From the NCBI GenBank assembly GCA_963719135.1, contig CAVRAZ010000006.1, positions 310,001 to 374,000 of the forward strand: a stretch of 64,000 nucleotides of DNA, in the 5' to 3' direction. A model generated the notes under the pieces. That model made no database searches, was not told the DNA's origin, and saw only the letters and a program-made list of their open reading frames with translations. The stretch comes from CAVRAZ01 sp963719135 (GTDB lineage Bacteria > Pseudomonadota > Gammaproteobacteria > DSM-19610). A program made the translations under genes and the position numbers. Positions 28,372 to 36,755 of the stretch are shown piece by piece. The number at the start of each line of letters is the position of its first letter. Position 1 is the first letter of the stretch.

Positions 28372-29594
28372 GACGGGACTGGCAGGGCAAGGTCGCGTAA
28401 GCGCTCGGTTGCCACGCGAAGGTACGCCGACGTGGAGTCCGGATCACGATGGCCGAGGATGTCGCCGATGACTTTGGGTTGCACGCCGAGTTCCATCTGT
28501 CGGCAAGCGCGGGTGTGGCGCAGCACGTGGGTGCCCAAGTACGGTGCCGTGACTCCGGCTCGATGCGCGTGGGTGTGCAGGATATGGCGAATGCTAACCG
28601 CACAGGCCAACGGCTTGTAGGGCGCCCTCATCGTCACGAACACGTGGCGAGTCCGCGCGTGCCTGGGCCGCCCATGGCGCAGGTAGCTCGCGAGCGCTCG
28701 CGCCACCGCGGGTAGTAGCGGCAGTACGAACTCGACGTGGGTCTTGGGCCGCACCACGTGCAGTGTCGCGGCACGCCAATCGATGTCCTCGAGTGTCAGG
28801 CGAATGACTTCCCCCGCCCCCAATCCGTAGCTGCTCATCATCAGCAGCAAGGCATAGTCGCGTCGGCCGCAAGCACTTCGCTGATCGACGGCATGCAGGA
28901 TGCGCTGCACGTCATCCCAAGACAGTGCCCGAGGCGGATGCTCATGGCGACGTACGATCGGGGCGAGAATCGAGGAAGCACGATCCACCTTTATACGTCC
29001 GCTCACGCGCAAGAAACGCATAAATCCCCGCAAGCTGGAGCAGATACCAGCGACGGTGGTGCGCGCGTAGCGCTTGCCGCAGAGGCTCACAAAGGCATCG
29101 ATGTCCTGGAGCCGCAGCTGTTGTGCCCTGCGGCCCTGCTCGCGCAGGAACGCAAGGAAGTGGGCGACGTGTGCGATCTTCTTGCGAACCGTGCTGGCAG
29201 GGTTACCGCGGTGCAGACGCAGATGTTCGGCAAACTCCCGAAGCAAGTGGGAGCGTGAACGCTCCGCATCCTGCACGACCGCCCACGTTGGCAGCGACTC
29301 GCCCAGTGTCTGACGTGCAAGCGCCCAGGTCCCGAGAGCGCTGCGCGCACCGGAAAACGCGGTCTTCTCCTCTATCTGATGCGAGTGCGAATACCATCGA
29401 GCGAACAACGCGACGCCGGTGAGCGTGAGCTGCGTCTTCTCGTCCAACCTCTTGGCGTGGCAGTAGGCCTTGAAGCGGAGAATCCATCTCCAGTACACGC
29501 CGATGGAACTGTGCTTGAGGCAACCATTATCGCGCCAGACTCGCTCAACGGCATCAATCCCGGAATCGCTCCTTAAGCTGCTGCCTCTCCGCAT
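28368..29594 (-). CDS. RIT tyrosine recombinase, first gene (Arg I replaced by Gly)
   Basis: A 408-residue tyrosine recombinase, the longest of the three, with an extra N-terminal domain (YWRWILRFKAYCHAKRLDEK). The catalytic half reads SSYGLGAGEVIRLTLEDID, where Gly stands at the place of the usual first catalytic Arg. RPKTHVEFVLP (Lys), GTHVLRHTRACRQM (HxxR) and ILGHRDPDSTSAYLRV (His, Tyr) are normal. This may be a lineage trait of first-position RIT recombinases and imply that the partners complement it. It is the first gene of the operon; the promoter should lie in 29595-29799. Confidence 0.92.
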   Translation of the reverse strand: MRRGSSLRSDSGIDAVERVWRDNGCLKHSSIGVYWRWILRFKAYCHAKRLDEKTQLTLTGVALFARWYSHSHQIEEKTAFSGARSALGTWALARQTLGESLPTWAVVQDAERSRSHLLREFAEHLRLHRGNPASTVRKKIAHVAHFLAFLREQGRRAQQLRLQDIDAFVSLCGKRYARTTVAGICSSLRGFMRFLRVSGRIKVDRASSILAPIVRRHEHPPRALSWDDVQRILHAVDQRSACGRRDYALLLMMSSYGLGAGEVIRLTLEDIDWRAATLHVVRPKTHVEFVLPLLPAVARALASYLRHGRPRHARTRHVFVTMRAPYKPLACAVSIRHILHTHAHRAGVTAPYLGTHVLRHTRACRQMELGVQPKVIGDILGHRDPDSTSAYLRVATERLRDLALPVPS

Positions 29595-29799
29595 AAGTCA
29601 CCACCGAGCGCCTGTCACACTCAGAGTAAAACGCAGCTGCGGCACTTTGGTTTACACGTCTGACTTCCCGGTTGCCAATCCGCTGATCCTTTATCCTGAC
29701 AGTCCGCGCAGGAACGTAGCCCTATTGCGGAACGCTGACACTATTACTCGACATAAAAAGCAACTCGGGATAATGATCCTTATGCGGAGCTCAACATAA

Positions 29800-30394
29800 G
29801 GCGCACTGCCGGCGACACTTCGAGGGAGCCAGCGAGGCGGAACCCGCTGCCGTCGCTGAAGCGCTGGCCCTGATCGGTAGACTCTATCATCACGAGGCAA
29901 TCATCCGGGACGGACATCTTGAAGGCGAGCAGAAACTGGCCTACCGCAGCGAACACAGCGAACCGATCACACGGGCCTTCTGGCGCTGGTGCGATGAGCA
30001 GTGTTATCGGCCGGACTTACTACCCGGCAACCCGCTCAGCAAGGCATTGAAGTATGCTCGCGAACGGCGCGTCAGCCTGCAGGTGTTCCTCTCGGATCCC
30101 GAGGTGCCGGTCGACACCAATCATCTGGAGCGGGCGCTGCGCCCCATTCCCATGGGACGGCGCAACTGGTTATTCTGCTGGACCGAGCTCGGCGCCAAAC
30201 AAGTCGGTATCATTCAGAGCCTGATCGCCACCTGCAAGCTGCACGGTGTCGATGTCTACACGTATCTGGTCGATGTGCTGCAGCGCGTGAGCCAGCATCC
30301 CGCGAAGGATGTCATCGATCTTACACCGCGTGTTTGGAAAACGAAGTTCACCCACAATCCCATGAAATCAGATATCGCGCTCGCCGATCAATAA
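29800..30394 (+). pseudogene. tnpC: IS66 transposase TnpC, C-terminal part
   Basis: Reading resumes after the RIT element as AHCRRHFEGASEAEPAAVAE and continues ALIGRLYHHEAIIRDG, FWRWCDEQCYRPDLLPGNPL, ALKYARERRVSLQVFLSDPE, VPVDTNHLERALRPIPMGRR (catalytic Glu in NHLER) and NWLFCWTELGAKQVGIIQSL. The stop lies at 30394 within the right terminal repeat of IS66. Joined to 25328-26295 it gives a TnpC of about 518 residues; divided by RIT it should be inactive. Confidence 0.92.
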
Positions 30395-30415
30395 CGGCCT
30401 GGTTTGAACGGTTAC

Positions 30416-31142
30416 GTTCAAACAGTACATCCACGGTGCGCCTGAGCATGTCGGCGATCAGGAAATAGCTGCAATAGTAGCCATCCGCCACCATAACATC
30501 ACCTGCGACAAAGCACTCCCTGAGCCCTCGGAACAAACCCTGTTCACCCGTGCCCTTGCCTTGGTACGGCCCGATGGCGGCATCCAGCACCGCTCCATTG
30601 GACAAATCGATCACACCCACCAAGCGCGCCAGCGGAAAACCGATGCCCGGTTCCTGCTGCCCATGTTGAGGGAAGCGGGCCTGATTCGCCGCGCTGTCCG
30701 GCATCGACACCGTCGTACCGTCCACCAGCTTCACGTGTCGGCCTTGCCACAGCCACGCTTGGGGGGTCTGCTCACCCAGCAACGCGCCGCTTTGTCGCGC
30801 CAACGTACCGACCATCTCCTGCGGCAAGCGTTGGCGCGCCTGGCAATAGCCGCTGGTGTTCACGCTCCCGGGATTCATCCCGGCCAACAGGCGCGCGACG
30901 ATCGCTTCGTTCACCGCGTTCTGACAGGACCCATCCGCACTCATGATCTGCCCCAACAACATCGCCAATGTCAGCGTCGGAGGGAACTGGCGTTCCCGGT
31001 GCGCCGGCAGCTGCGCCTCAACCATTTCCAGCATCCGCGGGTCGGTGAGCCGATTGAAAAAATGGTTGGCATCGACTTTTTGAGCCTGCTTGGCAAGGCG
31101 ACGTTGCTGTTGGGCAGATCGACCGTTAAAGTGATGTCCCAT
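30416..31142 (-). pseudogene. IS4-family transposase, N-terminal part
   Basis: About 240 codons from the ATG at 31142: MGHHFNGRSAQQQRRLAKQA, FFNRLTDPRMLEMVEAQLPA, GYCQARQRLPQEMV, HVKLVDGTTVSMPDSAANQA (first catalytic Asp in LVDGT), GFPLARLVGVIDLSNGAVLD and FVAGDVMVADGYYCSYFLIA (second Asp). It is cut at FE in DVLFE by the IS66 element; the remainder is at 23798-24464. Any readthrough ends shortly after in IS66 sequence. Confidence 0.92.
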
Positions 31143-31313
31143 GAAGGTTGGCCTCGGGGTGGGTGGGGTGGATGTCTGGTAGCAAACATCTTAACCAATC
31201 CAGAGCCAACCTTCTTCTTCGCTTTCAATAAATTAGCTCACACCGCTCATATCGCCGGGGCTTAACTTAGTGCCATTCATTTATGGATTGGAAAATACTG
31301 GCAACAATTACCG

Positions 31314-32231
31314 CTAGTGTAGTGCGCCATTCTGTTTGGAACTTAAACGGCTGTTAGCGCGAATGACCTTCTGCAAGATGTCATTGGCCTTGGCGGTCCA
31401 GATGAAGGGCTTGGGGTTTTCATTATGGTGATCGACGTAGCCTTCAATAGCGCCAATGAGTTCCGGCACACTGGTAAACACACCACGGCGCAGACGTTCG
31501 CAGGTCAGGTCACGGAAGAAGCGCTCAACCCTGTTCAACCAGGACGCCGAGGTCGGTGTGAAGTGGAGGTGAAAGCGTGGGTGTTTCTTCAGCCACTGTT
31601 GGACCTTGGGATGTTTGTGGGTGGCGTAGTTGTCGCAGATCAGATGCAACATCTTGTCCTTGAGGGTTTCACGGTCGATCTGGCGCAGAAATTTCAGCCA
31701 TTCGATGTGCCGATGGCGTTGTTGGCACTGGCCAATTACGGTACCGTCCAGAACATTGAGCGCGGCAAACAACGTGGTGGTTCCATGGCGTTTGTAGTCA
31801 TGCGTCATCGTTGCAGCACGACCCTTCTTCAGCGGCAAGCCTGGCTGCGTGCGATCGAGCGCTTGCACCTGACTTTTCTCATCGCAGCACAGCACCAGCG
31901 CATGTTCCGGCGGATTCAAATACAAGCCCACGACATCTTCCAGCTTCTCGACGAAGTGCGGATCGCGCGAGACCTTGAAGGTCTCCATCAGCGGCAAGTC
32001 CTGTTCAATCCCCGCTAAACCGGCAGCGGCATAGCGTTCCCGCCAGCGTCCGACCTGCACGCGACCCACACCCAATTCCTCGGCAATCAGCAGATTGTCT
32101 TTGCCACGTGCCGCCAACAAGACAATCTTGGCGCGGCGCGCAAGCCTGACACTCGTGGTATTCGAGCGCGACAGCTTGGTCAATGCCTTTTCCTCTTCCG
32201 TAGTAAGTACGATCTTCGGGGCAATGCGCAT
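31314..32231 (-). CDS. IS630-family transposase, internally deleted
   Basis: 305 residues from the ATG at 32231, which has GGAG 8 nt upstream; an earlier in-frame start at 32291 lacks this. The N-terminal HTH (NLLIAEELGVGRVQVGRWRE) is followed by AGIEQDLPLMETFKVSRDPH, where by comparison with the family about 60-70 residues of the second HTH region are missing. The DDE core is whole: LVLCCDEKSQVQAL, HLICDNYATHKHPKVQ and SWLNRVERFFRDLT. The stop TAG is completed by the target TA just outside the element. It is probably inactive because of the deletion, though it remains in frame. Confidence 0.9.
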   Translation of the reverse strand: MRIAPKIVLTTEEEKALTKLSRSNTTSVRLARRAKIVLLAARGKDNLLIAEELGVGRVQVGRWRERYAAAGLAGIEQDLPLMETFKVSRDPHFVEKLEDVVGLYLNPPEHALVLCCDEKSQVQALDRTQPGLPLKKGRAATMTHDYKRHGTTTLFAALNVLDGTVIGQCQQRHRHIEWLKFLRQIDRETLKDKMLHLICDNYATHKHPKVQQWLKKHPRFHLHFTPTSASWLNRVERFFRDLTCERLRRGVFTSVPELIGAIEGYVDHHNENPKPFIWTAKANDILQKVIRANSRLSSKQNGALH

Positions 32232-32310
32232 CTTTAGTTCTCCTGTCACACATCTCACAACTTCGACAGGATGCACGATGATTTGTTCCATTATTTACGG
32301 TGCACTACAC
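31317..32310. mobile_element. IS630-family element next to the nested cluster
   Basis: Ends GTGTAGTGCGCC and (complement of) GGTGCACTACAC form imperfect inverted repeats and are flanked by TA on both sides (31315-31316, 32311-32312), within CTAG. TA duplication is the IS630 rule. At 994 bp it is shorter than usual because the transposase has an internal deletion. It lies only 21 bp from the outer IS. Confidence 0.9.
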
Positions 32311-32367
32311 TAGCAATGCCAGAAAAGCACGCGAGATTAAAGATGTCTGTTCGAGCACCTCAACCAA

Positions 32368-35025
32368 TCATATCTTCTGGCACCAACAACGATATTGTCC
32401 TCCGAATGCTGACGGAAAATCTTTCTCGAACGTCGTCATGTTCTGGAGGTTCGCGATAGACGGATCGTCCGGATACTGCGTCCGATAACGCTGAATGTCG
32501 CGTGGCCCGTCCAGATCGAACCCGAGCAGACGCAACCCGTTACTGTCGATCATCGCACACAACTCCTCCAATTCGAACGTGTGCTCCGGAACATCGAATA
32601 GCAGGTACCGAGCTTCGCTCAGCGTGAAGAAATCTCGCCATCGTATCATCTTTGCGAAGTCAGACCTGCTGCTTGCCATTTCAATAATCAGACTGCGAGC
32701 CTGCCTGATGCCCTCGCGTGTACTGGGTAAACCCTGTTGTTGAACCAGCGCACGCGCCTCCAACACTGGTTGCCGTGCCGCCTTCCGATAGGCGGCCAAG
32801 TACAGCAGCCCGTTGTCCTCCAATAGATTAGCAAATATGCTCAGCGTCCCGCCCGGGTCCTCCATGTTGTGCAGTACTCCACCTGCTTCGATGACATGGA
32901 ATTTACGACCGACGCTCGGCAGTTCCAGGATGTCAGCGTGCTCAAATATGACATTTGACACATCGAGTTCCTCAGCCATGCGCCGTCCATAGGCCAGCGA
33001 CACCGCACTCAGATCTACGGCCAACACCCGTGCATCAGTGAATCGCGACGCTGCTAGTACCGCGTGGCGGCCGGTCCCGCACCCCGCCACGAGAACGTTC
33101 AGTGGGTGTGGAACCGCACCGGAATCCTTGTACCCGGCGTAGCGCCGGCTGAATATCTGGCGGCACGATTCGGGAGTGTACGTGCCCGCGCTTAGCCATC
33201 TCGGGTACGGTGATGAGTCATACTCAGCTTCTACCTTGCGCGAATGTGTCGACTGCACCCGTGTCGACGTGCGGATGTGCTTCAGCAGACGAGCCTCCTC
33301 GCGAATGTCATTGAGTTGGCGCTTTACGAGCAGATCCAGCGATTCGATACCGGGTTCGTGCAATCTATCCTCGATCCAGTCAGCGCACGAGATGCCGTGC
33401 AACGGGCGGTACATAGCATAGACAATCACACGCAGCAGGAACACTGGGTGAAGACGTTCAGACACCCAGCACTTGGCTGCGATCAAGGCCTCGAGACGGC
33501 TTATCAGTTCCGCTTCTCCGACCCCATCGGCGCTGCTGTATTCCGTGTGGAAAAACTGGCACGCAAGACTAACGGGAAATGTGTAGTCATCCGCCGTGAG
33601 CCAGTCCGGCGCCTCTTCGCACAGCACACTATTTAAGTACACCGACCTAAATGCTGTAAGCAAGTGGTTAAGTTTCACGTCGCAGATAGTTGTGTAGCGC
33701 AATACATTGTTGAACAGCCCGTCCCCGAAGAGTCTGGCAAAACTTCCTGACCGAATGCTGCCATCGATATATGCCGCTCCCTTCGACGCGAGCGATAGAT
33801 AAGCATCGTTGAGATTGTGATCATTTTCTAGCAGACGTATGGCCGGTCGGGCCAGCGTTTCATAGTCGACGCCACGCATATTGAAGCTCCGGACAAGCTC
33901 GTCGGATATCTTCGCACGTGTCTTGGGTGAACCATTCAGATCCTGCAACAGGCTGGGCAAAACCTGCCGCATCGCTAGATTCTCGGCATTCCTTTCGAGC
34001 ACCCGCAGACAATAGTGGATGGCTTTGGAGAACTCGCCAAGCTCGTAATGAATCAGGCACAGCGCAATTTGTATCGACAGGTTGTCCACATCTAGCGTGG
34101 CGGCAGCTTCAAGGTGTCTAAGCGCGTCAGGCAGGTTGCCTTTCCCGCGCAGCAGCATTCCAAGCGAAATATGCGCTTCAGGCCGCGCGGCGTCACGCCG
34201 TAGAACGTCACGCAGGTAATGTTCGGCTCCTGCAAAGTCACCCAGCCGCAGGCAAACCGTACCAAGACCCTCGAAAGCCGCGGCGCAGTCTGAGTCAAGT
34301 TCGACCACCTTGCTGAACGCCGCCGCCGCCTCTGAAAACCGTGACAGCCGCAATAGCAGCTGGCCCTTCGTCTCGTAAATATCGGGTCGGTCACCCGCAG
34401 TGTCCTCTGCCGCGGAGAGCACGCCCACCGCTTCAGAAAACCGACCCAGGGACTCCAGCGCCCGGACTTTTGTCAGCGTCGCTTCGAGCAGGTGCGGTCG
34501 AATCTCCAGCGCATGGTCACAACTCGCAATTGCGTCGTTATAGCTGCCCGCGGCACCCTGAGCGCCGCCCAACAGCGTCCAAGCCTCTGCGTAGTCGGGG
34601 TCGATCGCAAGGCAGCGGCGACTCAGGTCCATCGCCGAACGCACATCACCAGCCGCCAATTGTATTGAAGCGGTCAGGCTGAGTGCCTCAACATGGGAGG
34701 GGTTTACCGCAAGGGCCCGGTCGAGACTCGTGGCCGCGTGCTCGGAGTCGCCCAACTCCAGACTGATTAGGCCGTCCATGAACCAGGCATCATCGCTTTG
34801 AGGATGCAACTCGCAGATATCGCGGTACAGATCGCGGGCATCCACCAATCGACCAGCATCATACAACGCGTCACCGCGATCCAGAAGGTCTTCGATCGGG
34901 GATTCAGGATTGTAGGTATTCACGTCAGAATTCGCAGCTAAAGCGGCCCTCGATCGGCGACCCAGATTGTAGGTTGGAACCCTGATACTGGAGTATACAT
35001 TGACCACTCTGGTGTCAATTCTCAT
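32368..35025 (-). CDS. TPR protein with C-terminal SAM methyltransferase (paralogue 1)
   Basis: An 885-residue protein. Residues about 45-370 are TPRs, opening with ARDLYRDICELHPQS...DAWFM. Residues 370-610 form a mostly helical middle domain also found in the 41749 and 51027 proteins. The last 270 residues are a class I methyltransferase: EYDSSPYPRW precedes it, motif I is VLVAGCGTGRHAVLAA, then VLAVDLSAVSLAYGRR, FEHADILELPS and VIEAGGVLHNMEDP. The C-terminal motif FEKDFPSAFGGQYRCWC is a variant of the family ending MYQFWC. The acceptor is unknown. It is AT-richer than its paralogues and sits between two IS clusters, which suggests recent acquisition. The N-terminal 40 residues are atypical; the true start may be downstream. 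Confidence 0.82.
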   Translation of the reverse strand: MRIDTRVVNVYSSIRVPTYNLGRRSRAALAANSDVNTYNPESPIEDLLDRGDALYDAGRLVDARDLYRDICELHPQSDDAWFMDGLISLELGDSEHAATSLDRALAVNPSHVEALSLTASIQLAAGDVRSAMDLSRRCLAIDPDYAEAWTLLGGAQGAAGSYNDAIASCDHALEIRPHLLEATLTKVRALESLGRFSEAVGVLSAAEDTAGDRPDIYETKGQLLLRLSRFSEAAAAFSKVVELDSDCAAAFEGLGTVCLRLGDFAGAEHYLRDVLRRDAARPEAHISLGMLLRGKGNLPDALRHLEAAATLDVDNLSIQIALCLIHYELGEFSKAIHYCLRVLERNAENLAMRQVLPSLLQDLNGSPKTRAKISDELVRSFNMRGVDYETLARPAIRLLENDHNLNDAYLSLASKGAAYIDGSIRSGSFARLFGDGLFNNVLRYTTICDVKLNHLLTAFRSVYLNSVLCEEAPDWLTADDYTFPVSLACQFFHTEYSSADGVGEAELISRLEALIAAKCWVSERLHPVFLLRVIVYAMYRPLHGISCADWIEDRLHEPGIESLDLLVKRQLNDIREEARLLKHIRTSTRVQSTHSRKVEAEYDSSPYPRWLSAGTYTPESCRQIFSRRYAGYKDSGAVPHPLNVLVAGCGTGRHAVLAASRFTDARVLAVDLSAVSLAYGRRMAEELDVSNVIFEHADILELPSVGRKFHVIEAGGVLHNMEDPGGTLSIFANLLEDNGLLYLAAYRKAARQPVLEARALVQQQGLPSTREGIRQARSLIIEMASSRSDFAKMIRWRDFFTLSEARYLLFDVPEHTFELEELCAMIDSNGLRLLGFDLDGPRDIQRYRTQYPDDPSIANLQNMTTFEKDFPSAFGGQYRCWCQKI

Positions 35026-35177
35026 GAATTCGCCCCGTCAGTGCAACTTCGACCGGTGGACTCGATCACCCGTTGCGCCGGACCCTTGACGGTATTATTG
35101 AATATTACATAACCGTATGACATGTTGCCGCCTGTTGATGTATCATTGCGATGTCGGTTTGACATCGGGAGCATGCC

Positions 35178-35757
35178 ATGGCAGTGAAGATGGACGAGGC
35201 GGCCAAGCGACGGGTTCGTGCAGGTCGCCTGCTGTTAGAAGGCAAGACACCCCCCGAGGTAGCCAAGGCCGTTGGCGCACCGCGGCAGACCGTGTATCGC
35301 TGGCTCGGCGTCTTGCAGGAACACGGCATCGAGGGCTTGCGCGAGATGAACAAGGGAGGCCGTCCGGCATGGATGTCGGACGAACAAGTCGACGAACTGC
35401 GCGAGCTGCTATTGGCCGGGCCGATGGCCAGTGGATATGGCACCGATCTCTGGACACTCAAGCGGGTACGCCTGCTGATCGAGAAACAGCTCGGCATCGC
35501 GTACAGCGAAGTCCACGTATGGCGGATCCTGCGTGCCCTGGACTGCTCCAGCCTGAAGCCCGAGCGGCGTGCGATCGAGCGCAACGAAGCGGCCGTGGCG
35601 CAGTGGAAAAAGCGTACCTGGCCTGCACCCAAAAAAAGCCTGCGGTGAAGGCCGGGTGATCGTTTTTATCGACGAGTCGGGACTCTCCGAACGGCCCACG
35701 CGGTTACGCAACTGGGCGCCGCGAGGTCAAACGCCGGTCATCCAGTTCCATTTCAAC
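35178..35757 (+). pseudogene. IS630-family transposase remnant
   Basis: Begins MAVKMDEAAKRRVRAGRLLL with the winged HTH segments (TPPEVAKAVGAPRQTVYRWL; YSEVHVWRILRALDCSSLKP), then leaves frame at an A7 run near 35632 and again at a GGG run near 35655 before resuming VIVFIDESGLSERPTRLRNW. It ends abruptly at PVIQFHFN, where IS5-type sequence begins. The second catalytic Asp and the Glu are missing. It is a different IS630 lineage from the one at 31317. Confidence 0.85.
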
Positions 35758-36607
35758 TGAAAACAGTTGTCGATGATCGAGCCGTACTATCCGAAGGCGG
35801 GCAAGGGTACGCTACCGCTGAAGCGGCTGTTGCGCATCTACTTCATGCAGAACTGGTTCAACCTGTCGGGTCCGGGTGCCGAGGATGCGATGTATGGCTC
35901 GGAGTCGATGCGCCGCTTCGCGGGGTTTGAGCTGGTCGAGGACGTGATTCCGGACGAGTCGACGATCCTGCGCATTCGGCATCTACCGGAGGCCACCAGC
36001 TCACGCAACTGATCTTTGCGGAGGTGCGCGGGCTGTTGGAAGAGAAGCGGCTTCTGCTCAAATCCGGCACGTCGTCGATGCCACGATCATTGCGGCCCCG
36101 CCCTCGACCAAGAACGCCGAGAAGGCGCGCGATCCGGACATGCGCCAGACGCGCAAGGGCAAGGCGTGGCACTTCGGCATAAAGGCGCATGTGGGCACCG
36201 ACCAGCGCGGCATCGTGCACAGTCCGGTCACCACGCCGGCCAACGGAGCCGACATCAATCAATTGCCGCACGGAGAGGAGAAGGAACTCTTCGGCGATCA
36301 GGCCTACGGGAGCGAGTTTCACCGCCAGTGTACCAAACAGGCCGGGGTCCGTTACCGGGTCAACCGTCGTGGCACCCGAACCCGGCCGCTCGGTGAGCAT
36401 CAGAAAGCCATCGACCGGCTGCGTTCCAAGGCGCGCACCCGGGGCGAGCATGCCTTCTGCGGGGCCAAGCGACTGCCGGGCTTTGGCAGGGTGCGCTATC
36501 GCGGCTTGGCCAAGAATACGGCGCGCCTGTTCACCGCCTTTGCCTTGGCGAACCTGTATCTCCTCAGGCGACGCTTGGTGCCGCCGGGGGAGCGGTGTGT
36601 CTTGTGA
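35758..36607 (+). pseudogene. IS5-family transposase remnant, N-terminally truncated and frameshifted
   Basis: Starts within the family sequence at KQLSMIEPYYPKAGKGTLPL and runs through RIYFMQNWFNLSGPGAEDAM and FELVEDVIPDESTILRIRHL. Frame changes near 35992 and 36070 restore LTQLIFAEVRGLLEEKRLLL, then VVDATIIAAPPSTKNAEKAR (first Asp), FGDQAYGSEFH (second Asp) and TRGEHAFCGAKRLPGFGRVR (Glu), ending GERCVL. About 25 N-terminal residues and the left end are missing, replaced by the IS630 remnant. Sequence to about 36745 (ending GTGCAGAGCTACCCC) may be its right end. Confidence 0.85.
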
Positions 36608-36755
36608 ACGGACTGAGCCAAAAACACCGGCGATATCCCGCGAAAAACCGGCTTTTAGACGTTGCTTGTCGCCCATTCCGATGATTTCCATGGCTCGCTT
36701 CGTTTCAACTTCGACTCGCACAGGTACCTGTGCAGAGCTACCCCAGGGCGCCGGC

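Larger units (their letters stand above)
26296..29799. mobile_element. Recombinase-in-trio (RIT) element inside IS66 tnpC
   Basis: 3,504 bp carrying three consecutive tyrosine-recombinase genes that overlap by 4 bp each, the defining arrangement of RIT elements. The junctions were set by restoring the tnpC reading frame: GGCGCA occurs once at 26290-26295 and again at 29800-29805, a 6-bp duplication. Both tips begin TTAT read inward, and a GTCAGGATAAA motif occurs near each end in inverted orientation. Confidence 0.92.
24465..30415. mobile_element. IS66-family element, split by a RIT element
   Basis: Perfect 23-bp terminal inverted repeats (GTAACCGTTCAAACC... at 24465-24487 and its complement at 30393-30415) begin with GTAA, the IS66 hallmark. 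They are flanked by the 8-bp duplication GTTCAAAC (24457-24464, 30416-30423), also an IS66 trait. Removing the RIT element and its 6-bp duplication leaves 2,441 bp, a normal IS66 size with tnpA, tnpB and tnpC. It interrupts the IS4-like transposase gene. Confidence 0.96.
23785..31278. mobile_element. IS4-like insertion sequence, split by IS66
   Basis: Inverted ends GAATGGCACTAAGTTAAGCC (23785 onward) and its complement ending at 31278 are bounded by a perfect 10-bp target duplication ATTTATGGAT (23775-23784 and 31279-31288). Excluding the nested IS66 and its 8-bp duplication leaves about 1,535 bp. The element entered the right terminal repeat of the outer IS. Confidence 0.93.
22396..31295. 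mobile_element. Outer insertion sequence with rve-type transposase, interrupted by nested elements
   Basis: The left end TTATCCAATATGAAATGAGTCTGAAG (22396-22421) pairs with the right end when the IS4-like insertion is removed: CTTCAGACTCATTTATGGAT (to 23784) joins TGGAAAA (to 31295), whose complement reads TTTTCCAATCCATAAATGAG. Without the nested DNA the element is about 1.4 kb. No target duplication was found at its outer ends, so the limits may be off by some bases. Confidence 0.65.

Noticed and set aside
26390..29594. Three recombinases as evidence for an integron or prophage
   Set aside because: No attC array, cassette genes or phage structural genes are present, and the 4-bp overlaps of three recombinases inside an IS66 gene fit a RIT element.
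35625..35660. A7 run in the IS630 remnant as a programmed frameshift site
   Set aside because: A second indel at a GGG run is also needed to restore the frame and the gene is truncated, so decay or sequencing error is more likely.
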